Origin: Myxococcales bacterium
GTDB taxonomy: Bacteria > Myxococcota_A > Polyangia > Polyangiales > Houyiibacteriaceae
Assembly (NCBI GenBank): GCA_029863605.1
Contig: JAOTVB010000005.1
Location: 1-64,000, forward strand
Reading direction: 5' to 3'
Length of the DNA stretch: 64,000 nucleotides
Part shown: positions 8,707 to 17,375 of the stretch, in pieces
Position numbering within the stretch: position 1 is the stretch's first letter
Layout of the letters: every line of letters starts with the position of its first letter
The notes under the pieces: generated by a model
What the model saw: the letters and a program-made list of their open reading frames with translations, nothing else
Database searches by the model: none
Told to the model about the DNA's origin: nothing
Position numbers and translations under genes: made by a program

Positions 8707-9660
8707 ATGAAAAACCTGGCTTCTCTCCTTGTTCTGGCCCTCCCCCTGACCTTGGCCTGCGGCGGCGACGAAAGCACCGGCGGGGCAGGTGGCACAGCGG
8801 GCGCGGGTGGCGCAGGCGGCACCGGGTCGGTCTTTTCGGCCGACCCGCCCCTCGTCCTCGATGAAGACGAGCGACCCGCGATGGTGGCGATCCCGTCCGA
8901 TTACGACCCGGAGACTTCGTATCCACTGGTGATCGTTCTCCATGGGTTTGGAGTGACGGGTGCCATCCAAGCAGGCTTTTGGAGGATGTTCGACGCGATC
9001 GACGAAAAGCAGTTCGTGATGGTGTACCCGGACGGCATCGACGCCTCATGGAATGCGACCGAGGCCTGCTGTGACCCGACCGGTGAGGTCGACGATGTCG
9101 GCTACGTCAGCGGTCTCATCGAAGAGGCGCAAGAGGTCTACAACATCGATGCGGATCGCGTGTATCTGATGGGTCATTCGAACGGCGGGTTCATGTCGTT
9201 TCGAATGGCATGTGAGCGGTCGGACCTGATCACGGCAATTGTCAGCCTGGCGGGCTCGACCTTCGACGACCCGGCCGACTGCCAGCCGGCAACGCTCCCT
9301 GTCAGTGTGCTCGCCGTCCACAGCACCAACGATGGTACGATCTTTTACGATGGCGGTACGACAGTGTTCGGAGGGGATTACCCGGGCGCGGTCGAGACAG
9401 TGGAACGATTCGCCGCCCAGGCCGGATGCGACGTCGGCTCTACGACCATGCTCGAAAGCATCGATCTGACCAATGACTACGACGGCGCGGAAACCGAACG
9501 AGTCGCGTATACGACCGGATGCGACGCCGGGCTCGACGCGGAGCTCTGGACCCTCCTTCCGCTAGAGTGCGCCGCAACCGCATGCAACCCGCACATCCCG
9601 GTGTTCACGGAGGTTTGGGCGGACGTCACGACCGACTGGTTGTTCCGCCACAGCCGCTAG
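8707..9660 (+). CDS. PHB-depolymerase-type (LpqC-like) esterase lipoprotein
   Basis: 317 aa. A lipoprotein signal ends at LTLACGG (Cys about residue 18), followed by a Gly-rich linker of about 25 residues. The mature part is an alpha/beta hydrolase of the LpqC/PHB-depolymerase family. Visible elements are VIVLHGFG (oxyanion strand), FVMVYPDG, DADRVYLMGHSNGG with the nucleophile serine in G-x-S-N-G, and an AVHSTND segment that would carry the acid. It probably hydrolyses an ester bond in a polymer or cell-wall-linked acyl or feruloyl group at the cell surface. A related but divergent gene sits at 11022. The ATG is chosen because it starts the signal peptide directly. Confidence 0.85.
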   Translation: MKNLASLLVLALPLTLACGGDESTGGAGGTAGAGGAGGTGSVFSADPPLVLDEDERPAMVAIPSDYDPETSYPLVIVLHGFGVTGAIQAGFWRMFDAIDEKQFVMVYPDGIDASWNATEACCDPTGEVDDVGYVSGLIEEAQEVYNIDADRVYLMGHSNGGFMSFRMACERSDLITAIVSLAGSTFDDPADCQPATLPVSVLAVHSTNDGTIFYDGGTTVFGGDYPGAVETVERFAAQAGCDVGSTTMLESIDLTNDYDGAETERVAYTTGCDAGLDAELWTLLPLECAATACNPHIPVFTEVWADVTTDWLFRHSR

Positions 9661-9678
9661 CGACTCGCAGCTTTCCGG

Positions 9679-10935
9679 CTACCCCGTCGGCACCGCGCCC
9701 ACCTTCGCTTGCCTCGACCAGTAGAGGCGCGTGAGGAGAGGCAAGCGTCTCGTGTCAACCTCCCGAGTGCGAGCTAGCCAGTCGTCGATGTGCGCGCGAT
9801 GCTCGTGCCACACTTCTTCGGGGTCGACACGAGGCTCGAGACAGGCCGCTTGAAAGTGCTCGCGATCGTCGGCAAAGGTGACGCGGCGACGCTGGTAATC
9901 GGCGAGCACCGCACGGTGCAGGCGTTCGTGTGCCCACCAGATTTCACGGTCATCAAAGCTCGCCTCCGCGATGGGGCGCGGCGCGAAGAGTTGCGGGCGA
10001 AACGGGGCGGGCTTGAAGACGCTCAGGCATGGCGATGAGGTGCCGGTCGCCCATACCGTCGCCCCGCCTTGGTCGAGGCGCGCGATCATCGACGACGTGG
10101 TCTGCGCAGCCGTCATCGTGGGCAACCAAGAGGCATGCGCGCACGGCGATTCGCTTCGCCATGCTCTCCCGGGCGTTTTGTCGCCGTGGTCGGTGAGGGC
10201 TCGAATGAAGTGACGCGGCAACGGTTCGAGGATGCCCGAGAGCGAACGAGCCGTGCAGGCGCGGCGTACCTTTGCCCCGGCCAACGCAGTGATGGCTCGA
10301 TCGGAAAATGCGCGCGCAAAGCCGAAGCCCTCGCCGGGGCGCACCCAACCTCGATCTTTTGCAAATCGGTAGGCGCGATCGTGGATGCGGTCGAAGTCGT
10401 CCTCGATCGAGAGCGCGTTCGAGATCGTCGCGACACCCTGAACGCGCTTGGCTGCCCAATACTCTCCGGCGGTTTCGAATACCCAGGCCGTCTCTGCATC
10501 CGCTACGAGGAAGGAGCTGTGATAACGAAACGACCGATGCCGATGCCCCATCCGGCCACCTTGTGGAAAGCCTTCGGTGAGCTCGATGAGTTGCTCGAGC
10601 GCATCGTCGGCCGTCCGTGATGTCGCCAAAGCGACCCGCTGAAAGTCCATCCCGGAGTAGCCGCTCTTCGGGACTCTCACTCTGGTGAACACCGCTTCGT
10701 TGCCGATGGCAACCCCGTGCTCGTTGACCCCCATCTCGCAACCCCACATCCAGGCGGGGCGACTGACCAGCACGCGCGCATGACCGTGAGCCTCTGGTAA
10801 CCCCTCGGGGATTCCTTCGGCGTTTGCGTTGGCTTCATGGCACTCGAGGAACTGCGCTTCGCTCGGCTCGCGGTCGCTGTTTTTGGCGAACCAAACCGGC
10901 CCTTCGTCGGGGACGACGACCACAGTGTCACACAC
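9679..10935 (-). CDS. Peptidase C69 / secernin-like Ntn hydrolase
   Basis: 418 aa with a GTG start giving MCDTVVVVPDEGPVWFAKNSDRE, the hallmark of the C69/secernin group. The N-terminal Cys2 is the expected Ntn nucleophile and no signal peptide precedes it, so the protein is probably cytoplasmic. Further conserved elements are GCEMGVNEHGVAIGNEAVF (near 66), a glutamate-rich ELTEGFPQGG, and FLVADAETAWVFETAGEYWAAKRV (near 143). Members act as dipeptidases or amide hydrolases; the substrate is not predictable here. It lies between the two LpqC-like esterase genes and is divergent from the second. Confidence 0.85.
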   Translation of the reverse strand: MCDTVVVVPDEGPVWFAKNSDREPSEAQFLECHEANANAEGIPEGLPEAHGHARVLVSRPAWMWGCEMGVNEHGVAIGNEAVFTRVRVPKSGYSGMDFQRVALATSRTADDALEQLIELTEGFPQGGRMGHRHRSFRYHSSFLVADAETAWVFETAGEYWAAKRVQGVATISNALSIEDDFDRIHDRAYRFAKDRGWVRPGEGFGFARAFSDRAITALAGAKVRRACTARSLSGILEPLPRHFIRALTDHGDKTPGRAWRSESPCAHASWLPTMTAAQTTSSMIARLDQGGATVWATGTSSPCLSVFKPAPFRPQLFAPRPIAEASFDDREIWWAHERLHRAVLADYQRRRVTFADDREHFQAACLEPRVDPEEVWHEHRAHIDDWLARTREVDTRRLPLLTRLYWSRQAKVGAVPTG

Positions 10936-11021
10936 GGTTCAACACCTCGCGTTCGTTTCGAAAACCTACCACGGACCCTGCTCTCAACACGAGGGGCCAA
11001 GATCCCGTATACTCCGCGCCC

Positions 11022-11918
11022 ATGAATATTCGACTTTGCTCGCATATGCTCGCTCTTCCCCTCGCTCTGGGCTGCGGAACCTCTTCCGGCGACGCCAATG
11101 GGGCCGGTGGGTCGGGCGGCGCGACTTCCCCGCGAATTCTAGCAGCGCCCATCGACGAAGGCCGGACCGTCGGGGGGCGAGACTATCTGCTCTATGTGCC
11201 GTCCGGCATCGACCTCAACGAGCCGACGCCGCTGGTGATGAGCTTTCACGGCTCGACCCCCGGCGAGCTGAGCGCCTCCACGTTGCAGCAAGGACTCACT
11301 GCCGCAAATGACCACGCGCAGGAGCACGGCTACATCGTCGTCTACCCACAGGGTCGGATGCTCGGTGACCGGCAAGGGTGGGAGACCGACCCCGAAAGCC
11401 CCGACATCGCGTTCATCGATGAAATGCTCGCAGAGCTCGATGAAGAGTTCGGCCTCGACGAAAGGCGGATTTTCTCTGCAGGGATTTCGAACGGCGCCGC
11501 GTTCTCGTACACGTTGGCGTGCAGCCGCGGCGACGTGATCGCCGCGATCGGCCCGGTTGCGGGAAGCCTGCCCATGGACTGCCCACTGATCCGCGGTGTT
11601 CCGGCCATCGTGTACTACGGTACCGAGGATCAGAGTTTTGCGAACGGACAAACGAGCGCGCTCGCCTGGTCGCAGCGCAACGGCTGCTCAGACGAAACCG
11701 AAGAGACATTTCAAAACGGCGACAGCACCTGCGACGCCTGGACCGCGTGCCAGGACGGAAGCGATGTCGAGTTCTGCACGGTCGACGGCGGCGGACACAC
11801 CTGGCCTGGCAGCCCCTTCGCCGACATCTTCGAGATGTTTGGCGAAGGCAAGACCACCATGGACCTAGAGGCCACCGACCACATGTGGCGCTTCTTCGAA
11901 CAACACCCGATGCCCTAG
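11022..11918 (+). CDS. PHB-depolymerase-type esterase lipoprotein, second copy
   Basis: 298 aa from the ATG at 11022, which gives a lipoprotein signal ending ALPLALGCGTSS; the longer open frame upstream overlaps the divergent C69 gene and is not needed. A short Gly-rich linker is followed by an alpha/beta hydrolase of the same family as the protein at 8707. It has LVMSFHGSTPGE, YIVVYPQG, DERRIFSAGISNGAAFSY (nucleophile Ser in G-I-S-N-G), a YYGTEDQSF acid segment and a GGGHTWPG catalytic histidine near the C-terminus. Expected to be an exported surface esterase; substrate unknown. Sequence similarity to the first copy is modest, so any duplication is old. Confidence 0.85.
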   Translation: MNIRLCSHMLALPLALGCGTSSGDANGAGGSGGATSPRILAAPIDEGRTVGGRDYLLYVPSGIDLNEPTPLVMSFHGSTPGELSASTLQQGLTAANDHAQEHGYIVVYPQGRMLGDRQGWETDPESPDIAFIDEMLAELDEEFGLDERRIFSAGISNGAAFSYTLACSRGDVIAAIGPVAGSLPMDCPLIRGVPAIVYYGTEDQSFANGQTSALAWSQRNGCSDETEETFQNGDSTCDAWTACQDGSDVEFCTVDGGGHTWPGSPFADIFEMFGEGKTTMDLEATDHMWRFFEQHPMP

Positions 11919-11922
11919 CAGG

Positions 11923-12429
11923 TTAGTACATCTCGCGGCGCTTGGCGTTGGGGTCAGTTTGCGGGGGTCGTCGGTAAGCGCCCGTCGCCTTCGTGACGAG
12001 CGTGTGTGCCTTACACGCAGCTGGCTTGTCATCGAGATAGAGGACCGGACATCGACCGATCTCGACGACTTCCATCCCGAACTCTCGAGCCTTGGCGACC
12101 GCGTCGCGATGCCCGGTCATGAACGAGAACCAAACGCGTTTGCAGCCGGCCTGATGGGCAAGATCCACTGCAGCGGAGGCGGTCGTCGGACGCGCCCAGA
12201 TCACCGCAAGGTCGCCTCGGTCATCCGGAAGCTCTTCAACCGAATGATAAACTTTGCCGCCCTTGGTCGGGCCCCGTGATGCGGGAAGGTCGCCCATGTC
12301 GAGGCAGTAGAACTTCTTGCCGGTGTTTGTGTACACGCTGTACGACATGCCGGGGAAGCGATCCTCGGAGGAGTTACCGATCAACACGAGGGGCGCAGGG
12401 TCGTTGATGACACGTTCGAGGGGATGCAT
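11923..12429 (-). CDS. CoA-binding (YccU-like) domain protein
   Basis: 168 aa. The protein looks like a stand-alone CoA-binding Rossmann domain of the YccU type. A nucleotide-binding start PLVLIGNSSEDRFPGMSYSV is followed by VYHSVEELPDDRGDLAVIWA, then AGCKRVWFSFMTGHRDAVAKARE and a C-terminal VEIGRCPVLYLDD. These features follow the family order; the usual G-x-S-x-x-P appears here as GNSSEDRFPG. Such small proteins bind CoA or nucleotides and have no firmly known reaction. It is convergent with the esterase at 11022, and a rho-independent terminator separates it from the gene upstream on the same strand. Confidence 0.7.
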   Translation of the reverse strand: MHPLERVINDPAPLVLIGNSSEDRFPGMSYSVYTNTGKKFYCLDMGDLPASRGPTKGGKVYHSVEELPDDRGDLAVIWARPTTASAAVDLAHQAGCKRVWFSFMTGHRDAVAKAREFGMEVVEIGRCPVLYLDDKPAACKAHTLVTKATGAYRRPPQTDPNAKRREMY

Positions 12430-12472
12430 GAGTACCTCCGGGAGTTGGTGCAGAGGACGCTAGCACGTGCCC

Positions 12473-12494
12473 AAAAGGGGGACAGGCCCCTTTT
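12473..12494 (-). terminator. Rho-independent terminator after the 12499 gene
   Basis: Perfect 8-bp inverted repeat AAAAGGGG / CCCCTTTT with a 6-base loop. It is flanked by T runs in both directions and lies just past the stop codon of the minus-strand lipoprotein gene that ends at 12499. It should end that transcript and insulate the CoA-binding gene downstream; its symmetry would let it work in either direction. Confidence 0.75.
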
Positions 12495-12498
12495 TCGG

Positions 12499-12963
12499 CT
12501 ACCCGGTGTGGAACTGGTAGCGCGCGCCCATTCTCGGCGCTTCGAACTTCGGGAACTTCACGTCTTCGACGACGCTCAAGATGCACGACCGAAAGCGCCT
12601 GCTTCCCGGCGAAACCGTGGCCCCTTGAACCGAGCCGTCGCCGAGGATCGCGATGTCGATGGTCACCGTGTCGAGCTTGCCGCCTCGCTTGTACTCACGC
12701 ACGACGCACTCGCGGTACATCTCGTCGAGGTGGCGGTCCATCTCTGCCACCACTTGCTCATCGCTGAGCTGCTTCTCCGGGCACCCCTTGGTGACATCTC
12801 CCATCGAGACGGGTTGCTGCATCGCCTCGTCATAGGCGATGAGCATCGCCTGCGTGCTGCCAACGGTCGGCTGGGTCGCGGACGAGCTGCTCGAGCCGCA
12901 CCCGATCGACGCGGCCAGTAGGCCCCCCAGCACGACCGACAGAACTCTGCGGTGTGATTCCAT
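12499..12963 (-). CDS. AgmX/PglI C-terminal-domain lipoprotein
   Basis: 154 aa from the ATG at 12963. This start places a basic N-terminus and hydrophobic stretch directly before the lipobox (LLAASIGCGSSSSS). An upstream start would add 19 residues before the signal and is less likely. The C-terminal half (from about residue 75) carries a TonB-C/AgmX-PglI-like pattern: VTIDIAILGDGSVQGATV, two cysteines (one in RSCILSVVEDVKFPKF) and a final FHTG. Such domains occur in gliding-motility and energy-transduction proteins of myxobacteria. Here the domain is alone and membrane-anchored by lipid. It is divergent from the thioredoxin-like lipoprotein gene. Function unknown. Confidence 0.75.
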   Translation of the reverse strand: MESHRRVLSVVLGGLLAASIGCGSSSSSATQPTVGSTQAMLIAYDEAMQQPVSMGDVTKGCPEKQLSDEQVVAEMDRHLDEMYRECVVREYKRGGKLDTVTIDIAILGDGSVQGATVSPGSRRFRSCILSVVEDVKFPKFEAPRMGARYQFHTG

Positions 12964-13051
12964 GCCCCCAAAATAGCGAGCCGGGGACGGGACCCCCAAA
13001 TCGGCTGGCGAGAAGACCACGGCGCCCGGTCGATTCTGATACGATCCGGGC

Positions 13052-13969
13052 GTGATTCGGCGCGTGACCGCTCGGCCCGGCCTGATGCTCCTGATGGGCG
13101 TCTCATGTGCGACCTGGGCCGGTTGTAACCTCGGCTCGAAACCCGAGGCGGCTCCTCCAACGCCCCCGCTTGTTCAATCGCCTGCCGAGCCGGCTCCGCA
13201 GCCGATCGCCGAACGACGGGTCGAACCGCCGCCTGCGGATCCGAACGCATGGCTTCGCGAAGTCGAAAAGGACCCGATCGCCGCGCTCAAGAAGCTCGAC
13301 CCGGGTGCGCTCCAGCCAAAGCGGACGCGGCCGTCGAACGACACCGAGCCCCAAGAACCGATGCCCGAGTTTCGGCCCGGCCCTGCGATTGCAAAGCACA
13401 ACCCGGACGCTCCCCTTCGAGGGTGGCCGCCGGTCGTGGGTCGCCCGTATCCCGAGATCGCCCTCATCGACCAAAGCGGTCGCGTCACCTCGCTGAGCGA
13501 GTTTCGCGGCAAGGTCGTGCTCGTCGAGCTCGTTGGGTTGACCTGCCGCGCTTGTCACGCTTTCGCGGGTGGAAACGAACCGTCGATCGGCCTCTTTCGC
13601 GGAATCGCCCCGCAAGACGGGCTCGGCTCGATCGAAAAGTACTCGCGCCAGTATGCGAAGCTCTCGCTCGACCACCCGGACATCGTCTTCGTTCAGCTCG
13701 CCCTGTACGGGATGGATGGACAAAGCCCACCCACCCTCGACGACGTCAAAGCCTGGGCGCGCCACTTCGGCATGGACCGCTACCGCAACGAAATCGTCTT
13801 GGTCGGCGATGCGCGCTTCATCAACCCGGAGACCCGCCGGCTGATCCCAGGCTTCCACTTGATCGACCGCCAAGGCATCCTGCGCGCCATCCACAGCAAC
13901 GACCCGCGCCACGACAATCTATGGTCGTCGTTGTTACCAACGATGGGCGAGCTCGCGAACACCCGTTAG
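13052..13969 (+). CDS. Thioredoxin-like lipoprotein with CxxC
   Basis: 305 aa with a GTG start. The lipoprotein signal ends at TWAGCNLGS (Cys about residue 25) and a Pro-rich linker follows. From about residue 128 the sequence has a peroxiredoxin/TlpA-like start (VGRPYPEIALIDQSGRVTSL). It then has GKVVLVELVGLTCRACHAFAG, in which C-R-A-C stands in place of the usual WCGPC. Near the C-terminus, IPGFHLIDRQGILRAI resembles the cis-Pro and following strand of thioredoxin folds. It probably acts as an envelope thiol oxidoreductase. It is divergent from the AgmX-like lipoprotein gene. Confidence 0.75.
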   Translation: MIRRVTARPGLMLLMGVSCATWAGCNLGSKPEAAPPTPPLVQSPAEPAPQPIAERRVEPPPADPNAWLREVEKDPIAALKKLDPGALQPKRTRPSNDTEPQEPMPEFRPGPAIAKHNPDAPLRGWPPVVGRPYPEIALIDQSGRVTSLSEFRGKVVLVELVGLTCRACHAFAGGNEPSIGLFRGIAPQDGLGSIEKYSRQYAKLSLDHPDIVFVQLALYGMDGQSPPTLDDVKAWARHFGMDRYRNEIVLVGDARFINPETRRLIPGFHLIDRQGILRAIHSNDPRHDNLWSSLLPTMGELANTR

Positions 13970-13987
13970 AACACGAAGCGCGCGCAC

Positions 13988-16033
13988 CTACGACGCGACT
14001 GACAAAAGGGCTTCCGCCGGACCGATGAGGCGCTGTCCCATCATGAACGAGGCGTAACGGGGGAACTGGACGAGGGCGCCGGTCTGTTCGGCTAAGGCGA
14101 TGGCGTCACCGAGGGGGCGGTTGGCCATCAGCATCGATCGGATTTCGTCGGTGAGGCGCATGGACTCGATCACCGCAACGCGCCCCAGCAAGCCGGTCTG
14201 ATCGCACGCATCACAGCCGGGTGCCCGAGGGAGCGGGACCGGACTTGCCGGATCGTAGAGCTTGCGAGCGATGAGCGAGTCCCGAAGTAACTCGGGAACA
14301 TCGCCGGTGACGGTGCACCGTGGACAAAGGCGGCGCGCTAGTCGTTGGATCAGCACCAGCGCCATCGAATGGGCGATCACGGTGCGATTGCAGCCGAAGT
14401 TCTCGAAACGTTGGATGACGGCGCCCGCGTTGTTGGCGTGGATGGAGGTGAAGACGAGGTGGCCCGTCATCGCGGCCTCGAGCGCGAGCTGTGCCGTCTC
14501 CTCGTCACGGACCTCGCCAACCATCACCACGTCGGGGTCCTGACGGAGCATCGCACGCAGCACCTGGGCGAAGCCGAGCCCGATCGCGTGATGGACCTGG
14601 ACTTGGGTGACGCCGTCGAGGCGATATTCGATCGGGTCTTCCACCGTGATGATGTTGGTATCTGGGCGGATCTTTTGTCGCTCGTGAAGAGCCGCGTAGA
14701 GGGTCGATGTCTTGCCGGAACCGGTCGGCCCGGCGACGACGATCGCCCCGTAAGGCCGCTGCAAGACGTCTCGCATCGCGGAGAGGGTCCCCTCCTCCAC
14801 GAAGATCTGCTCCAACGGGCGCAGCATCGCGGCAGCCTCGAACACGCGCATGACGAGCTTCTCACCCTCGCTCGCCGGCAAGGTCGATACGCGGAGGTCG
14901 ACGTCACGCCGTCCCACCCTAACGCCGATACGCCCGTCCTGGGGGCGTCGTTTCTCCGCAATGTCGAGGCCCGCAAGAACTTTGAATCGAGCGATCAACG
15001 CTTTGGCAAGGTGCGCTTGAACGGTCTGCTCCCAATCCAACAGCATTCCGTTGACGCGAAAACGAACGCGCACACCTTCGCGCTCAGGCTCCAAATGGAT
15101 GTCGCTCGCCCCCCGCTCGAGGCCCGTGGCCACCACCTCGGACGCCAGGGCCACGATTTGCTCCCCCGCGCTTTGAAGCGAGCGTTCCGAATCGCGTTTC
15201 GAGTCGGTTTCGTCAAAGACCACCGAGTTGGGGTCTAACCGCTGACCCCGGCGGGCGCGGTGTGCAAAGCCATGCAGTTTGAAGCGTCGCGTCGCTGCGA
15301 TGAAGTCTTCGGTGGAAATCGCAACGACTTTGGGTTCAGCGTTGTGCAGCACACGCCGCAAGTCTCGGAGCGCCGCCTCGTTGAAGGGGTCGACCATGCC
15401 GATGGTGAGCACGCGGTCGCGAAGGTCGAGAGGGATCATCCGGTGCTGCTGGATAATCTGCACCGGCACGGTTTCGATCACTGCGTCCATGAGCTCGTAC
15501 GACGAGACCCGCACAAAAGGAATGGTTTCGCCGGCACGGGTGAGCACCGAGGGGCGATCGCTGGTGACGGGGTGAACGGCAGAAGACGGGGGTGGGGGCG
15601 GACGACTGGTGCTCGTCTTGACCAACCGGTCGGCGAGTGATTCCGCGAGCGCCTGGGCAAACGCCGGGATCTTGCGACACAGCTGCTCCACCGCACTCCC
15701 ACGCAACGTGAGCACTACGCACGGACTCTCCGCGACGACATCGTAAGGTTGCGGCTCATGCAACAGCGTCCCGAGCTCGCCGAAATGATCACCCACGCCG
15801 ATCGTGAAGAGTGTCGTCCTCGATCCGGAAGCCGAATCGAGCATGCTCACCGATGCCTTGCCGTGCATCAAGATGCCGATGTCGTGCTCGTGGGAGCCGG
15901 CACGCACCAACGCTGTGCCCGAAGGCGCCTCGATGGCTTCGATGTGGGGCGCGACCTTCTGGGCGACCTCGGGGGGGCAGCCATGAAACAGTGACGAGCG
16001 ACCCAAGAACTCCGCAATGGCGGTCGGCGTCAA
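13988..16033 (-). CDS. GspE/PilB-type secretion ATPase with N-terminal cyclic-nucleotide-binding domain
   Basis: 681 aa, starting at a TTG (16033), the only candidate in frame. Residues 8-135 form a cNMP-binding domain (FHGCPPEVAQKVAPH, GDHFGELGTLLHEPQPYDVVA). A Pro-rich linker follows, then a GspE N-terminal-like domain (about 175-255), and then the ATPase. The ATPase has Walker A GPTGSGKTSTLYAA, an Asp box, Walker B DPDVVMVGEVRDEETA, a His box TGHLVFTSIHANNA, and a C-terminal zinc site LCPRC...CDACDQTG. It should power assembly of a type IV pilus or type II secretion pseudopilus and may respond to a nucleotide second messenger. The FGELG part of the cNMP domain is present but the usual Arg that contacts the phosphate is not obvious. 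A small partner gene lies 22 bases upstream. Confidence 0.92.
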   Translation of the reverse strand: MTPTAIAEFLGRSSLFHGCPPEVAQKVAPHIEAIEAPSGTALVRAGSHEHDIGILMHGKASVSMLDSASGSRTTLFTIGVGDHFGELGTLLHEPQPYDVVAESPCVVLTLRGSAVEQLCRKIPAFAQALAESLADRLVKTSTSRPPPPPSSAVHPVTSDRPSVLTRAGETIPFVRVSSYELMDAVIETVPVQIIQQHRMIPLDLRDRVLTIGMVDPFNEAALRDLRRVLHNAEPKVVAISTEDFIAATRRFKLHGFAHRARRGQRLDPNSVVFDETDSKRDSERSLQSAGEQIVALASEVVATGLERGASDIHLEPEREGVRVRFRVNGMLLDWEQTVQAHLAKALIARFKVLAGLDIAEKRRPQDGRIGVRVGRRDVDLRVSTLPASEGEKLVMRVFEAAAMLRPLEQIFVEEGTLSAMRDVLQRPYGAIVVAGPTGSGKTSTLYAALHERQKIRPDTNIITVEDPIEYRLDGVTQVQVHHAIGLGFAQVLRAMLRQDPDVVMVGEVRDEETAQLALEAAMTGHLVFTSIHANNAGAVIQRFENFGCNRTVIAHSMALVLIQRLARRLCPRCTVTGDVPELLRDSLIARKLYDPASPVPLPRAPGCDACDQTGLLGRVAVIESMRLTDEIRSMLMANRPLGDAIALAEQTGALVQFPRYASFMMGQRLIGPAEALLSVAS

Positions 16034-16055
16034 TGGACGGGCCCGTTCTATGGCA

Positions 16056-16556
16056 TCACTCCGTGACTTTCACCATGACGACTCGGTCACGGTTGACGAA
16101 ATGGGCGGCGCGGGCGTCGCGGACCTCGAAGAACCGATCGGAGCCATTCAAGAAGTCCTGCAACCGGCTGTTGGCCTGCGGAAGTAGGATCGAAACTTCG
16201 CCGACGAAAGTCCTGCCGTCGTCCAGAGTCAGGTCGATGGGCGTGCATCGATCCGTTGCGAGCTGGGCCTCCATGTCGGATCGACCGCCCATCTCCAGCT
16301 CGAGCGCAACCGTCATCCAAGCGATGGCAGCCTTGTTGATGAACCGCACGCTTCCATCGCCCGAGACGACCGTCAGAAAAGGCTCGTCGTTGAGCAGGAG
16401 CTCACTTGGTCGTTCTTGGCCCGCGTGCGATGCTGCCCTCGGATGCAGGAACACGGAGACCTCCTCCGGCTCGCCTCCGCAAAGCGCGATCTCGACGGAG
16501 ACTTGGTGCTTCGGAATCCGATACGAGTCCGAGCGCGGGCTGGGTTGCGAGAGCAT
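16056..16556 (-). CDS. Hypothetical protein with an internally duplicated domain, upstream of the cNMP-GspE gene
   Basis: 166 aa, unrecognised. Two halves look homologous to each other. The first has EVSVFLHP (about 32-39), LLLNDEPFLTV (about 53) and VRFINKAAIAWMTV (about 70). The second has EVSILLPQ (about 119), DFLNGSDRFFEV (about 131) and AHFVNRDRVVMVKV (about 149). The order and spacing match well, so it is probably a tandem repeat of one small beta-rich domain. There is no signal peptide and no membrane helix, so it is probably cytoplasmic. It precedes the GspE gene by 22 bases, in a run of same-strand genes, suggesting a regulator or adaptor of that ATPase. Confidence 0.7.
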   Translation of the reverse strand: MLSQPSPRSDSYRIPKHQVSVEIALCGGEPEEVSVFLHPRAASHAGQERPSELLLNDEPFLTVVSGDGSVRFINKAAIAWMTVALELEMGGRSDMEAQLATDRCTPIDLTLDDGRTFVGEVSILLPQANSRLQDFLNGSDRFFEVRDARAAHFVNRDRVVMVKVTE

Positions 16557-16593
16557 TCGGCGACGGTACTACGACCCGTTCCGCGCCTGCAAT

Positions 16594-17370
16594 TCATTTA
16601 GATTCATCGTCGAAGCTGCCGTGGCGGCCGGCGCCGGCTTGGAAGCTCTGGGCGCCTGATACAGTTTCGCCGCTTTGGATGGTACTTAACCCGAGGGCGA
16701 GCTCGTTGCGCATCGCTTGCTCTCCGGTGAGCGACCACTGCTCGATCGCGGAGCGGCGGTCGTTCTGCATGCAAAGGCTGGGGTGGCGTGCGATTTCTTC
16801 GGCAAGCTGAACGGCTGTTTCGAGGGCCTTCCCGGGCGGGGTGACGCGATTGGCGAGGCCCATGTCGGCAGCTTCTTGGGCGGATACGGGACGACCCGTG
16901 AGGATTAGATCCATGGCGCGACTGTGACCTATCAAACGAGGCAGACGAATGGTGCCGAGGTCGATCAATGGCACGCCGAAGCGTCGACAGAAGACCCCCA
17001 TCACCGCGTCTTCGGCCATGACCCGGAGGTCGCACCAGACGGCGAGCTCCAAGCCGCCCGCCACCGCGTGACCTTCGATCGCGGCGATGACAGGTTTTCG
17101 AAGCTGCATGCGGGTCGGGCCCATCGGGCCATCGGCTTCCGCGGAGAAGTCGCGCTGCTCACCGGCGGCGAGCGCTTTGAGATCGGCGCCGGCACAGAAG
17201 GAACCGCCCTCCCCGGTCAAGACGGCAACGTCTGCTTGGTCGTCATCATCAAAGCGACGAAACGCGTCGGCGAGTGCGTTGGCAGTTGGCGAGTCGACCG
17301 CGTTTCGCACCCCAGGCCGGTCGATCGTGACGATGGCGATGCGACCTCGGAGCTCGTAGCGAACGCTCAT
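16594..17370 (-). CDS. Enoyl-CoA hydratase/isomerase (crotonase) family protein
   Basis: 258 aa from the ATG at 17370; the open frame extends further upstream only through the EthD gene. Crotonase-fold signatures are clear: RIAIVTIDRPGVRNAV, GEGGSFCAGADLKALA (oxyanion loop 1, near 54), PVIAAIEGHAVAGGLELAVWCDLRV (oxyanion loop 2, about 98-122) and EDAVMGVFCRRFGVPLIDLGT (about 125-145). The typical hydratase acid at about 144 appears as Asp in LIDLG, so the reaction (hydration or isomerisation) is not certain. Substrate would be an acyl-CoA in the cytoplasm. The gene starts five bases after the EthD-domain gene and is probably in its operon. Confidence 0.92.
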   Translation of the reverse strand: MSVRYELRGRIAIVTIDRPGVRNAVDSPTANALADAFRRFDDDDQADVAVLTGEGGSFCAGADLKALAAGEQRDFSAEADGPMGPTRMQLRKPVIAAIEGHAVAGGLELAVWCDLRVMAEDAVMGVFCRRFGVPLIDLGTIRLPRLIGHSRAMDLILTGRPVSAQEAADMGLANRVTPPGKALETAVQLAEEIARHPSLCMQNDRRSAIEQWSLTGEQAMRNELALGLSTIQSGETVSGAQSFQAGAGRHGSFDDESK

Positions 17371-17375
17371 CGTGC

